Source of the DNA: Microbispora hainanensis
Lineage (GTDB): Bacteria; Actinomycetota; Actinomycetes; Streptosporangiales; Streptosporangiaceae
Assembly (NCBI RefSeq): GCF_006874475.1
Contig: NZ_VIRM01000015.1
Span: 1 to 64,000, forward strand
Reading direction: 5' to 3'
Length of the DNA: 64,000 bases
Numbering within the stretch: the first letter of the stretch is position 1; the number at the start of each line of letters is the position of its first letter. The position numbers and the translations under genes were made by a program. Below are positions 25,192-34,516 of this stretch, piece after piece. The notes beneath the pieces are model-generated. The model ran no database searches and had not been told where the DNA came from. It saw only the letters and a program-made list of their open reading frames with translations.

Positions 25192-25947
25192 ATGATCGGG
25201 GCACCGGCCGGCGAGCGTGCGACCGACGACGTGATGATCGCAACGAATGTGGTCAAGACGTATGGCGCCGGGGATGGCGCGGTCAGGGCCTTGCGCGGGG
25301 TTTCCGCCGCGTTCGCCCCGGGCGAGTTCACGGCGATCATGGGTCCATCGGGGTCGGGGAAGTCGACGTTCCTGCACTGCCTGGCCGGTCTCGACACCGT
25401 GACCTCCGGCACGGTCCTCGTCGACGAGGTCGACCTCACCACCCTGTCACGCACGCGGCTCACCGAGGTGCGCCGCGATCGCATGGGCTTCGTCTTCCAG
25501 TCGTTCAATCTCCTGCCGATGTTGACCGCCGAGGAGAACATCCGGCTCACCGGGCGGCTGGCAGGCCGTCACGCGGAGCAGGAATGGTTCGACACGCTGG
25601 TGGACGCGCTGGGGCTGCGCCCACGGCTGGCGCACCGGCCCGCGGAGATGTCGGGCGGCCAGCAGCAACGGGTGGCCGTGGCGCGGGCGCTGCTGACCAG
25701 GCCGAAGGTGCTGTTCGCGGACGAGCCGACAGGCAACCTGGACTCCCGCTCGGGCGCGGAGGTGCTGGGCTTCCTGCGCGCGGCCGTCGACGACTACCGG
25801 CAGACCGCGGTCATGGTGACGCACGACCCGGTGGCCGCCGCGTACGCGGACCGGGTGCTGTTCCTGAGCGACGGGACGATCGTGGACGAGCTGGCCGCGC
25901 CCACCATCGACGCCGTACACGCCCGCATGCGCAAGATCGAGGACTGA
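25192..25947 (+). CDS. ABC transporter ATPase, MacB/LolD type
   Basis: The 251-aa nucleotide-binding subunit has Walker A GPSGSGKST, Q-loop FVFQSFNLLPMLTAEEN, signature MSGGQQQRVAVARAL, Walker B VLFADEPTGNLDS and switch His MVTHD. The EPTGNLDS form marks the MacB/LolCDE/FtsE class, which pairs with FtsX-type permeases and exports drugs, peptides or lipids by mechanotransmission. GGAGGG precedes the ATG at 25192. It is 4 bp from the permease gene and divergent from marR. Confidence 0.94.
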   Translation: MIGAPAGERATDDVMIATNVVKTYGAGDGAVRALRGVSAAFAPGEFTAIMGPSGSGKSTFLHCLAGLDTVTSGTVLVDEVDLTTLSRTRLTEVRRDRMGFVFQSFNLLPMLTAEENIRLTGRLAGRHAEQEWFDTLVDALGLRPRLAHRPAEMSGGQQQRVAVARALLTRPKVLFADEPTGNLDSRSGAEVLGFLRAAVDDYRQTAVMVTHDPVAAAYADRVLFLSDGTIVDELAAPTIDAVHARMRKIED

Positions 25948-25951
25948 GGCC

Positions 25952-28576
25952 GTGGGAAACCCTCTGTGGCTCATCGCGCGCCGGACCTTCACCGAGGGCT
26001 GGTTGCGGCTGACCGCCACACTGCTGGCGGCACTGGGATCGATCGCGCTCATCGCGGGCTCGCTGCAGTTCGCGTTGCGCGCACAGGAGGCGGTGGCGGG
26101 CAGCGACGCCAGCGAGTACGTGCGCGCGGACGTGCTGGTGCAGGGCGGAACGGTGGATCCGGACGACCCGTACGCGCCACCGGACGGCCGGGTGCGGCTG
26201 GATCGCCTCACCTCCAGACCGGATGTGGCGGCGGCCGCCGGCGACGCCATGGTGACGGTGACGGCCATGCGTCCCGACGGGCAGGCGATCACGGCCGCCG
26301 CCGAGGGCCGCACCCTGCTTCGCCCCTGGGTGTCCGACCCGCGGCTGAACCCCTATCTGCTGGAGGCGGGACGCGCACCCGCCGCCGACGACGAGGTGGC
26401 TGTCGTCCGGCATCTGTCGCGCGCCGGGGAGCTGCGCGTCGGCGACACGATGACGCTGACACTGCCCCACCAGACGCGCCAGGTGCGGATCGCCGGGATC
26501 GTCAGCGTCCAGGGCCGCGGCGCGGTGGCGGCCGGCGATCTGGTGCTGGCCCCGCCCGAGACCGTGCGGCGCGCCGCGATGCTGCCTGAGGGCAGCTGGC
26601 AGAGCGTCTGGGTGAAGGCCGCACCGGGCGTGTCCGCCGATCGGCTTCGCGGCGACCTGGCCCGCGACCCGGGCGGCACGGCCACGGCGCGCACCGCCGC
26701 ATCCGTACGCCAGGCGCAGGCCGCCGCCGCTGCCGGTGAGGGCGCCTCCGTCGCCGGTGTCGTCGGCATGCTCGCCTCCGTGGCGATCTTCGTCGGCCTG
26801 TTCGTGGTGGCCAACACCTTCGGCACTCTCGTACGGCAGCGCACCCGGCGCCTTGCGCTGCTCGGCGCGATCGGCGCCACGCCGCGGCAGGTCGGCAGGC
26901 TCATCCGGCTGGAGGCACTGTTGCTGGGCGCGATCGCCTCCGTGGGCGGCGTGGCCGCGGGCTTCCCGGTGTCCGAGTTGATCATCCGGCTGTTCGCACG
27001 AGACGGCTTCGATGTCTCCGCCTCCGACGCCCAATACGGCTGGGTCGCGCTGGCCCTCCCCGCCGCAGCCGGGATCGTGGTCACTCAGGCCGCCGCGTGG
27101 CGGGCGGCGTACCGTGCCGCGGGCGTCTCGCCCGTCCAGGCGTTGCGCAGCAGTGTGGCGGAACCCCGGGAACGCCGCTGGCCGCGCCTGCTGTCCGCGT
27201 CCGTGATCATTGCCGGTGCCTGCTTCTGGTACATGGTGGCGGTCGCGGTCCGCGCCGGCGAGCCGCCCGGTCCGGATCGCACGTTCGCCGTCGCCCTGAT
27301 GAACCTCTTCGGGTCGCTGCTGACCGTGACAGGGCTGGCCGTGCTCACGCCGTTCTTCGTCGGGCCGCTGGGCGGGCTGGTGGGCCGCGTCGGGACGCTG
27401 GTCAGCGGGGAGACCGGACGGCTGGCGCGCGCCACCATCACGCGCAGCCCGCGCCGGGTCTCCTCGGCCGCCTCTTCGCTGATGCTCGGCGTCGCACTGC
27501 TCGCCTCCGTGGTGCTGGTCACGATGTCGGTGCAGGACCGCTTCCGTGAGGCGGGCCGGCAGGTGATGGCGGCCGAGCACGCGATCGCCTCCACGGCGAG
27601 GACCGCCGAGGGAGCGCCCGCTCCTCTGTCCAGGGATGTCGCGGCGAAGGTCACGGGCGCACATGGGGTGTCCCGGGCGGTCGTCCTGACACGGACCGAG
27701 GTCACGCTGGTGTCGCCGGAGCCGGACGCGGCCGGCCTGGAGGAGCCGGGCACCGCCGGATCGGATGAGGCGGCCGAGCCGTTCCGCTTCCTGGTCAGTG
27801 GTGTCGAGCCGGCCGGGCTGCGGGACGTCCTGAGGCTGGGCGGCCGGCCGCCCGCACTGGGCGCAGGGCAGATCGCGCTGTCGTCGGCCGTCATGAAGGA
27901 ACGGGGACTCCGCCGCGGCCAGGACCTCGTCGTGCGTGGCGCACAGGGCCGCGTCACGCTGACGGTGGCGGGCGCGTACCACGATCCGTCCCACCTGTTC
28001 GCCGACCAGGCGCTGGTGGCCCCGGCGACGATGGACCTGCTCGACGCCAACGCCGCCACCGTGGCGGTGCTCGTGCGTGGCGGCTCGGCGGAGACCCTGG
28101 CGCGCGCCGTGGCCGGGGTGCCGGGTGTACGCGTTCTCGGCCGCGACGCGTACGTGGAGGCGGCGTCGCAGTCGCTCACCCGGGCTCTGCGCGCGACGCA
28201 CAGCTTCGTCGGCATGGCGCTGTTGCTGGCGCTGTTCGGGATGGCGACCACGGTGTCGATGAGCGTCGCCGAACGCAGGCGCGAGTTCGGGCTGCTGGGG
28301 GCCGTGGGTGCGACCGCGAGGCAGATCCGCTCGATCGTCCGCTGGGAGGCGGCGACGGTGGTCGCCCTCGGCACGATCCTCGGCTTGGTGATCGTGATGG
28401 GCACGCTGGAGCTGCTGCATCTGACGAGCGGCAGCTCGTATCTGCGCCCGGCCCCGCAGTGGTGGCTGTTCCCGCTGGTCGCGGTGGGCGCGGCCGTGGC
28501 GACGCTGGCGACCTCGACGCTGCCCGCGCGCCGGGCCGCGTCCGTACCCGTCCTGGAGGCGGCCAGGGCGGAGTGA
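25952..28576 (+). CDS. FtsX-like ABC permease with two domains
   Basis: The 874-aa permease has two FtsX repeats: an N-terminal helix, a large extracytoplasmic domain, then three helices in each half. RRLALLGAIGATPRQVGRLI and RREFGLLGAVGATARQIRSI are the matching coupling segments of the two repeats. The length is standard for actinomycete single-chain permeases partnered with a MacB-like ATPase. The start is GTG at 25952. Substrate is not predictable from sequence; MarR control suggests a xenobiotic. Confidence 0.92.
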   Translation: MGNPLWLIARRTFTEGWLRLTATLLAALGSIALIAGSLQFALRAQEAVAGSDASEYVRADVLVQGGTVDPDDPYAPPDGRVRLDRLTSRPDVAAAAGDAMVTVTAMRPDGQAITAAAEGRTLLRPWVSDPRLNPYLLEAGRAPAADDEVAVVRHLSRAGELRVGDTMTLTLPHQTRQVRIAGIVSVQGRGAVAAGDLVLAPPETVRRAAMLPEGSWQSVWVKAAPGVSADRLRGDLARDPGGTATARTAASVRQAQAAAAAGEGASVAGVVGMLASVAIFVGLFVVANTFGTLVRQRTRRLALLGAIGATPRQVGRLIRLEALLLGAIASVGGVAAGFPVSELIIRLFARDGFDVSASDAQYGWVALALPAAAGIVVTQAAAWRAAYRAAGVSPVQALRSSVAEPRERRWPRLLSASVIIAGACFWYMVAVAVRAGEPPGPDRTFAVALMNLFGSLLTVTGLAVLTPFFVGPLGGLVGRVGTLVSGETGRLARATITRSPRRVSSAASSLMLGVALLASVVLVTMSVQDRFREAGRQVMAAEHAIASTARTAEGAPAPLSRDVAAKVTGAHGVSRAVVLTRTEVTLVSPEPDAAGLEEPGTAGSDEAAEPFRFLVSGVEPAGLRDVLRLGGRPPALGAGQIALSSAVMKERGLRRGQDLVVRGAQGRVTLTVAGAYHDPSHLFADQALVAPATMDLLDANAATVAVLVRGGSAETLARAVAGVPGVRVLGRDAYVEAASQSLTRALRATHSFVGMALLLALFGMATTVSMSVAERRREFGLLGAVGATARQIRSIVRWEAATVVALGTILGLVIVMGTLELLHLTSGSSYLRPAPQWWLFPLVAVGAAVATLATSTLPARRAASVPVLEAARAE

Positions 28577-28704
28577 GCAAGGCGGGCGTCAGCATCGGCG
28601 GCCACATCTCGGTCCGGTGGACTCCGGCGTCCACGTACTGCGGCCTCTGATCAGTAAGCCAAGCCGGTCGCACGCCTTCACAGGCAGCCGCTGTACTGGC
28701 TAGC

Positions 28705-28720
28705 TTGGACTATTGAGTCC
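28705..28720. promoter_or_regulatory. Shared palindromic operator, site A
   Basis: TTGGACTATTGAGTCC lies upstream of the nitroreductase gene within a 305-bp non-coding gap (28577-28881). It matches sites at 34454, 38298 (reverse) and 38406. The common pattern is TTGGACTA, four variable bases, then GTCC or GACC. Confidence 0.7.
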
Positions 28721-28881
28721 ACTATGCTGATGTCCGGCTGATTCCATCGCGACAACTATCTGTAACTCTCGCCGAAGACGATCAGTGGCGCTCGTCCATG
28801 AGCGACGCGCGCCCATCGATGCGCGCGGTCAGCCGGTCCACCGCTCTTCACTCACTCCGCGCACGAAGAAGGCAGATCGAC

Positions 28882-29529
28882 ATGGATCTCGACAAGCTCA
28901 TGGGCAAGCACCTGACCAGGTATTTCGACCCCAGCAGGACCATTCCGGAGAAGACCCTTCAGCAGCTCCTGCGGTTCCTGCGCTCCACGCCGTCATCGGT
29001 GAACGTGCAGCCCAACCACTTCTACGTCGTCGCCACCCCGGAAGGTAAAGAGCGGCTCTCGAACAATCTGGGCGAACGGTTCAAGGACAACAGCGAGAAG
29101 ATCCTCAACGCCTCGCACACGATCATCCTCACCACCCGGGCAGATGTGCCTGAAAGCCACCTCGAGGCGGTGTTCGCGAAGGAGAGGACCGACGGCCGGT
29201 TCCCCGACGCGTCGAAGCAGGAGCTGTGGGAATCGATGACCCGCGACTTCCTCAACCTGCGCAGCTACGGCTACAAGGACCTGAACCACTGGATGGAGAA
29301 GCAGACCTACATGGCGGTGGGCCTGACCATGATGGCGGCCGCCGAGCTGGGCGTCGAGGCCACGCCGCTGGAAGGGTTCGACCCGGCCAGTGTCGACAGG
29401 GCGTTCAAGATCCGCGAGACCGGACACAGCACGACGGTGCTGCTGGCCCTCGGCTACCCCGACCCACAGAAGGTCTACACCAACCCGATCTCGCGGTTCG
29501 ACGCCGACCAGCTGTTCACCTTCATCTGA
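28882..29529 (+). CDS. NfsB-like NAD(P)H nitroreductase
   Basis: The 215-aa FMN oxidoreductase is of the oxygen-insensitive nitroreductase family. It shows RFLRSTPSSVNVQPNHFYVV with the Ser-rich FMN phosphate-binding region, TMMAAAELGVEATPLEGFD and a C-terminal LALGYPDPQK. It reduces nitroaromatics or quinones by two electrons. The ATG is at 28882; the longer open frame upstream is not conserved. It is likely co-transcribed with the quinone oxidoreductase 37 bp downstream, under site A. Confidence 0.9.
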   Translation: MDLDKLMGKHLTRYFDPSRTIPEKTLQQLLRFLRSTPSSVNVQPNHFYVVATPEGKERLSNNLGERFKDNSEKILNASHTIILTTRADVPESHLEAVFAKERTDGRFPDASKQELWESMTRDFLNLRSYGYKDLNHWMEKQTYMAVGLTMMAAAELGVEATPLEGFDPASVDRAFKIRETGHSTTVLLALGYPDPQKVYTNPISRFDADQLFTFI

Positions 29530-29566
29530 ACCGCCGACACCCACAACACAGAAGGGGACAGTCCCG

Positions 29567-30484
29567 ATGAAAGCCATCGTGGTGACCGACCAGGCCGCGG
29601 GAACGGCCGGAATGACGCTCGCGGAGCGGCCTGAGCCGTCCGCGGCGATCAACGACGTGGTCGTTCGGATTCACGCGTCGGGGTTCGTCCCGACCGAGAT
29701 GGAGTGGCCGTCGACCTGGGCCGATCGCGTCGGACGGGACCGGACGCCGTCGATCCCCGGGCACGAGCTGGCCGGAGTGGTCAGCGCCCTCGGCTACGGC
29801 ACGACGGGGCTGTCTGTCGGGCAGCGGGTGTTCGGCCTCGCCGACTGGCACCGCGACGGCACCCTGGCGGAGTACGTGGCGATCGAGGCGCGCAACCTCG
29901 CGCCGCTGCCGGGCGACGTCGACTTCACGGTGGGCGCGTCCCTGCCGATCTCGGGTCTGACCGCGTGGCAGGGGCTGTTCCAGCACGGCCGTCTTCAGGC
30001 CGGTCAGACCGTCCTCGCCCATGGCGCGGCCGGGGCGGTCGGGACGATGGTGACCCAGCTCGCGCGGGAGGCCGGGGCGTACGTCATCGGCACCGGGCGC
30101 GCCGCCGATCGTGAGAAGGCACTCGACTTCGGCGCGCATGAGTTCGTCGACCTGCAGAACGACGCGCTGAGCGACGCCGGGGGCGTCGATCTGGTCTTCG
30201 ACGTCATCGGCGGCGAGGTTCAGCGGCAGTCCGCCGCCCTGATCAGGCCCGGGGGAACGCTGGTGTCCGTCGTCGGACCGGTCGAGGCGCGGCCCGCCGA
30301 CGGCCTGGCGATCGACTTCGTGGTCGAGGCCGATCGCGCCCAGCTGGGTGAAATCGTGCAGCGGGTGCGCGACGGACGGCTGCGGACCAACATCGGCACC
30401 ATCGCACCCCTGGACGACGCCGTCGCCGCTCTCAACCCGACCGAGCGGCTGAAGGGGAAGACGATCATCCGCGTCCGTCCGTGA
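29567..30484 (+). CDS. NADP-dependent quinone oxidoreductase (zinc-free MDR)
   Basis: The 305-aa medium-chain dehydrogenase/reductase has a GroES-like N-terminal domain with PGHELAGVVSALG, and a Rossmann domain with nucleotide motif AHGAAGAVGTMVTQLA. No catalytic zinc cysteines are seen, as in quinone oxidoreductases. The ATG is at 29567 with AGGGGA upstream. Pairing with a nitroreductase suggests handling of electrophiles. Confidence 0.9.
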   Translation: MKAIVVTDQAAGTAGMTLAERPEPSAAINDVVVRIHASGFVPTEMEWPSTWADRVGRDRTPSIPGHELAGVVSALGYGTTGLSVGQRVFGLADWHRDGTLAEYVAIEARNLAPLPGDVDFTVGASLPISGLTAWQGLFQHGRLQAGQTVLAHGAAGAVGTMVTQLAREAGAYVIGTGRAADREKALDFGAHEFVDLQNDALSDAGGVDLVFDVIGGEVQRQSAALIRPGGTLVSVVGPVEARPADGLAIDFVVEADRAQLGEIVQRVRDGRLRTNIGTIAPLDDAVAALNPTERLKGKTIIRVRP

Positions 30485-30555
30485 GAGCTTGAGGACAGCG
30501 AGCGGTTCCGCCTTCCCCGCGGCCAGGCTGGGCGGCTCGTACGGGAACACGTGAT

Positions 30556-30577
30556 CGGGCCGCGAGGCCGCGGCCCG
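30556..30577. terminator. Bidirectional GC hairpin terminator
   Basis: CGGGCCGCG (30556-30564) pairs perfectly with CGCGGCCCG (30569-30577) across a 4-nt loop. It sits between the convergent quinone oxidoreductase and NhaA genes. Confidence 0.65.
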
Positions 30578-30677
30578 GTGGTGTCAACCGCCGGAGTTCG
30601 CCACGGTGGCAGCACGATCGGACCCTGGTGTCGTCGCGGACGTAGCGCTGTTGATCGTCGGGCCGCTACGGCATCCG

Positions 30678-32555
30678 TTACTCGGCGACCGGGGTGTCGG
30701 TCGTGGCCGTCAGCGCTCGAAGCAGCGATCGGGCGTCGTACGGGCCGACGTGCCGGCGGCCGTTGATGAAGAGCGTGGGGACGGCGGTGATGTTCATGGC
30801 CTCGGCGTCGAGCATGTCGTCGCGCACCCGGCCGGTGACCTCGGCCGAGATGAGGTCCTTCTCGAACTGCTCGAGGTCCAGGCCCAGGTCGTTGGCGATC
30901 CGGATGATGTCGGACGGCAGCTGGTTGTCCTGGTCGTCCAGGATTGTGCGCGCGAAGTCGAAGAATCTGCCCTGTGCCGCCGCCGCCTCGGCCGCCTCCG
31001 CGGCTGCGAGGGCATTCGGGTGGATCTGCACGAGCGGGGCGTGCCGCCACACGTAGCGGAGCCGGTCTCCGAGCACGTCGCGCACCTCCAGGATCGAGCC
31101 GGTCGCCTTGAGGCAGAAGCCGCACTGGAAGTCGCCGTACTCGACGATCGTGAAGGGAGCGTGCGGGTCTCCGAGCACGTGGTCGCGCTCCGGGTCGACC
31201 GGGCGCGCGAGCGTCTGACCCGAGTCGTCGTCGGGGCGCGCGGCATCCGAGATCCGGAAGGTGATCGTCGCGAGCACGAAGGCGATGACGGATGCCGCGA
31301 GCACACCCACCCGAGCCTCGTTTTTCGCGAGCTCGTCGTCGATCGCGAGGTCCACGATGAACAGCGAGATGGTGAACCCGATCCCGCACAGTACGGCTCC
31401 GCCGAGGACGCGATCGAGGGTGAGTCCCGCTCCGAGCTCGCCGAGCTTCAGGCGTCGCAGGAGCGCGCTCGATCCGAAGACGCCGAGGAGCTTGCCGGCG
31501 ACGAGGCCCCCGACGATGCCCCACGTCAGGGTGGAGCGGGCGGCGCCGGCGAGGAGCTCGGAGCTCAGTACGACGCCCGCGTTGGCGAGGGCGAACAGCG
31601 GAAGGATGACGTATGCGACGTACGGGGCGTAGGCCGACTGGAGCCGCTCGTTGATCGAGATGGATTCGCGGAGGCTGTTCGCGGCGGCGCGGGCATACTC
31701 GGTGTTGGGCGACTGGCGGAAGGTGCGCGCGAGCTCCAGTGCGTGCTCGACGTCGGTGCGGTTGGGGCGATACACGGGCACCAGCAGCGCGATCACGACG
31801 CCCGCGAGGGTCGGGTGCACACCCGAGGCGAGGAAGGCCAGCCAGACCACGATCGCGAGAGATACGTACACCGGCCCGCGGCCGCTGGGGAGATAGCGCG
31901 TGACGTACACCCCGGCGAGCCCGGCGGCGGCGATGAGAAGCGGCAGCGGGGTGAACTTCTCGGTGTAGACCAGCGCGATGATGCTGAGCGCCCCGATGTC
32001 GTCGACGACCGCGAGTGCCAGGAGGAAGACACGCAGGCGTCCGGGGACACGAGGGCCGATCAGGGCCAGGGCGCCGACGAGGAAGGCCGTGTCGGTCGAG
32101 ATCACGACTCCCCACGCATGCTCGTTTCCGGAGCCCTTCGCGATGAGGACGAAAAGGAGTGCGGGCACCACCAGGCCCGCGATGGAGGCGGCGACGGGCA
32201 CCAGGGCACGGGACCAGCTCGTCAGCTCGCCGATCGAGAACTCCCGGCGCACTTCGAGCCCGACGGTGAAGAAGAAGATCGCCATCAGCGCGTCGTTCAC
32301 CAGTGTGTGAAGCGTGAAGTCCAGATGCCGGTCGCCGACGCCGACCATCAGATCGGTCTGCCAGAACGTCTCGTACGACGGCAGGGACACGTTGGCCCAG
32401 ACGATCGCCGCAAGCGTCGCGACGAGGAGGATCAGGGCGCCGATCCGGTTCTGGCCCATCGCGCCGATCCGCCCGGCGATCGACGGGCGTCGGCGAGCGC
32501 CGGCGGCGCCCCGCTCAGGGTCGAGTGAGGTCTGGATGACGGTGACGTTCGTCAT
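30678..32555 (-). CDS. nhaA: NhaA Na+/H+ antiporter fused to a DsbA-like thioredoxin domain
   Basis: The 625-aa fusion has an N-terminal NhaA of about 420 residues with the conserved ISTDTAFLVGALAL and AVVDDIGALSIIALVY. The latter holds the paired Asp residues of the antiporter core. A DsbA/thioredoxin-like domain follows, with active site GDFQCGFCLKATGS (CGFC) and cis-Pro in AVPTLFINGRRH. This fusion is known in actinobacteria. The thioredoxin part is predicted to be cytosolic-side or membrane-proximal, perhaps coupling ion exchange to redox state. The ATG is at 32555; its first 41 bp overlap the MFS gene end. Confidence 0.93.
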   Translation of the reverse strand: MTNVTVIQTSLDPERGAAGARRRPSIAGRIGAMGQNRIGALILLVATLAAIVWANVSLPSYETFWQTDLMVGVGDRHLDFTLHTLVNDALMAIFFFTVGLEVRREFSIGELTSWSRALVPVAASIAGLVVPALLFVLIAKGSGNEHAWGVVISTDTAFLVGALALIGPRVPGRLRVFLLALAVVDDIGALSIIALVYTEKFTPLPLLIAAAGLAGVYVTRYLPSGRGPVYVSLAIVVWLAFLASGVHPTLAGVVIALLVPVYRPNRTDVEHALELARTFRQSPNTEYARAAANSLRESISINERLQSAYAPYVAYVILPLFALANAGVVLSSELLAGAARSTLTWGIVGGLVAGKLLGVFGSSALLRRLKLGELGAGLTLDRVLGGAVLCGIGFTISLFIVDLAIDDELAKNEARVGVLAASVIAFVLATITFRISDAARPDDDSGQTLARPVDPERDHVLGDPHAPFTIVEYGDFQCGFCLKATGSILEVRDVLGDRLRYVWRHAPLVQIHPNALAAAEAAEAAAAQGRFFDFARTILDDQDNQLPSDIIRIANDLGLDLEQFEKDLISAEVTGRVRDDMLDAEAMNITAVPTLFINGRRHVGPYDARSLLRALTATTDTPVAE

Positions 32556-33819
32556 GATTACTCCCGCGCCGGCCGTTCCCGCTCGTGTCGGGGTTGCGTG
32601 CGGCGATGACAGTGAACACGGTGGCGACGAGGGCGAGTACGCCGTATCCGAGGGCGATCTGCGGCAGCGAGAAGGTGGTGGAAAGCCGGCCGGAGACCAG
32701 GGCGGGGACAGCGGCGCCGCTGTAGCAGAGCAGGTAGATCGCGCTGAAGATCGGTGCCCGGTCGGCCGGGGTGCTGCCGTGCAGCAGGCCGCGGGTGGCG
32801 GCGCTGATGGCGATGCCTTGACTGGCGCCCGCGACGATGGTCGCGGCGATGAACAGCACCAGTGTGCCGGCGGTGATCGCCGTGATGACGCCGATCCATC
32901 CGGCCAGGAAGACGATCATGCCGAGGCGTTGGGCGGCCGCCGGGGTGAACCGGCCGCCGAGAGGAGCGCCGAACGCGCTCGGTCCCATGTAGGCGGCGAA
33001 CACCAGCCCGAGGACGAGCGGGCTGCGCGTGTGCAGTTGGTCTTCGACCAGCGCCGGCACGAAGGCTTGGTAGAAGGCCCCGGTCGCCCAGGTGGCCAGG
33101 AACACCGCCACCGCGACGGGGAGCAGATTCCTGACCCGGGCAGGTACGCGGACCTGGGGACGCAGTGACGACCAGGCGCCCGGCGACGGAGCCGCCGTCT
33201 CCGGGCTGACGGCGACGAGCCCGGCGGACAGCAGGAGGAAGCCGACGGCGACCAGGTAGACGAGCTCGCGCGGCCAGGGGCCGAACTGGACCAGGGCTCC
33301 GGACGCGATGGCGCCGACGGCGAGGCCGAGCATGACCGTCTGGCTGGAGGCGACGGTGGCCAGCCAGGCCGGCCTGGCCGGTGCGGCATCGACGATGTAG
33401 GAGGTGAGGCTGCTGCTGGCCAGCCCGGCGCCGAGGCCCATGAGGAGCCGACCGGCGATCAGGATGCGGATGTCGTGCACGTTCAGCAACAGCAGGCAGC
33501 CCAGCACAAGAAGGCCGAGGCTCGCGATCGAGATGGGCCGGCGGCCCAGATGAGAGGACAGCCGTCCCATCGTCAACAGTGTGGTGAGCGTGGCGGCCGA
33601 GTAGGCGACGACGGTCATCGAGATGCCGGCGTTGGTGAACCCGTCCTCGGCGCGGTAGACGTTGAAGAGCGGGATGGTCGACCCCACCGCGGCGAACGCG
33701 GCCGCCAGGGATATCACCGCGGACAAGAACGCCGGCGGGATCGTTCCGCCTTGACGAGCCTGGTTCTTCTTCTGCGAGTTTCGGCGTTCGCCGCGGGTGG
33801 GTTGTCGTTTCTGTGCCAT
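32515..33819 (-). CDS. MFS-family transporter
   Basis: The 434-aa major facilitator has about 12 hydrophobic helices and the loop motif GRLSSHLGRRPISIA between helices 2 and 3. A hydrophilic basic N-terminus (MAQKRQPTRGERRNSQKKN) precedes helix 1. The ATG is at 33819; the longer frame is rejected because of position and composition. Substrate is unknown. It ends inside the nhaA start region and follows the DksA-like gene by 16 bp, so the three form one operon. Confidence 0.9.
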   Translation of the reverse strand: MAQKRQPTRGERRNSQKKNQARQGGTIPPAFLSAVISLAAAFAAVGSTIPLFNVYRAEDGFTNAGISMTVVAYSAATLTTLLTMGRLSSHLGRRPISIASLGLLVLGCLLLLNVHDIRILIAGRLLMGLGAGLASSSLTSYIVDAAPARPAWLATVASSQTVMLGLAVGAIASGALVQFGPWPRELVYLVAVGFLLLSAGLVAVSPETAAPSPGAWSSLRPQVRVPARVRNLLPVAVAVFLATWATGAFYQAFVPALVEDQLHTRSPLVLGLVFAAYMGPSAFGAPLGGRFTPAAAQRLGMIVFLAGWIGVITAITAGTLVLFIAATIVAGASQGIAISAATRGLLHGSTPADRAPIFSAIYLLCYSGAAVPALVSGRLSTTFSLPQIALGYGVLALVATVFTVIAARNPDTSGNGRRGSNHDERHRHPDLTRP

Positions 33820-33835
33820 GTACGCGGTGCCGGCC

Positions 33836-34168
33836 CTACTCGGCCTCGTCGATGAGAAGCTCCGCCGCGGGGTCGGCTTCAAGCCGCTCATCGGGAATCG
33901 GCCGACCGCTGCGCAACGAAACTCCGTAGGTGCCGGCCTGCAGGCGCTCGCGAGCCCGGTCGAGCGCGGCCAGCCGTGCGCTGAGTTGCTCGGCTACGGC
34001 ATCGTCAAGAAGCTCTTGAGCGAGTGGGCTCGCCGAATCGGAGAGCGAGGTCGTCGCGTCGGCGGCCGCCTCCAGGTCTGCCGCCCGCTGAGCGGCCGAG
34101 TAGGTGAGCAGTTCCTTGACGCGTTCACGTTCACGCTCGATCAACTCACGTGCGCGGGCCGGGTCCAT
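33836..34168 (-). CDS. DksA/TraR-like protein lacking the zinc cysteines
   Basis: The 110-aa product resembles DksA/TraR RNA-polymerase-binding proteins. It has an N-terminal coiled coil (residues about 1-75) ending in ARERLQAGTYG, then a C-terminal segment YGVSLRSGRPIPDERLEADP. The family has YGxCxxCGxxIPxxRL; here both visible Cys positions are replaced (V-S and L-R-S-G). It is therefore a zinc-independent variant. It is first in the operon with MFS and nhaA. It may adjust transcription under stress. Confidence 0.8.
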   Translation of the reverse strand: MDPARARELIERERERVKELLTYSAAQRAADLEAAADATTSLSDSASPLAQELLDDAVAEQLSARLAALDRARERLQAGTYGVSLRSGRPIPDERLEADPAAELLIDEAE

Positions 34169-34453
34169 CTGTGACTCCCTGGTGGTGACGATTGGCGATC
34201 AGCGCCGGCGGCGAGGCCTCGGCCGGCCAGGTCATGGGCCCCTGGCCTCTCTTGGTCAGTGCCGGGGAGGCCGCATCTCTTACGTCTGCTGGCGGTGCCA
34301 TGACCCCGTGCGGGGCATATGGAGGATTTGGTCCAGTAAGAGTAGCGTTGTCGACCGCTATGCGCGCCGCCGGGCGTGCCCGTCCACGCACGGAGGAGCA
34401 GCGGTGGCTCGCCGCCGGGCCCCGTCGGACGCTGAACCTAGGACAGCACCTAA

Positions 34454-34469
34454 TTGGACTAGATAGTCC
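34454..34469. promoter_or_regulatory. Shared palindromic operator, site B
   Basis: TTGGACTAGATAGTCC contains a GGACTA-GA-TAGTCC palindrome, 48 bp upstream of the TetR-like gene pair. It is the most symmetrical of the four sites and is probably autoregulatory. The rest of the 34169-34516 gap holds no other recognisable feature. Confidence 0.72.
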
Positions 34470-34516
34470 CATAAGGTGGCGGAGTACGTGAGCCGTCGAC
34501 TGGCCGGGAGGGATTG

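Noticed and set aside
25811-28420. 869-codon minus-strand frame opposite the FtsX permease
   Set aside because: It is rich in R, H, G and Q with no domain, while the plus strand encodes a complete permease next to its ATPase.
30606-32528. 640-codon plus-strand frame opposite nhaA
   Set aside because: It is a shadow of the NhaA-thioredoxin gene, whose catalytic motifs are clear.
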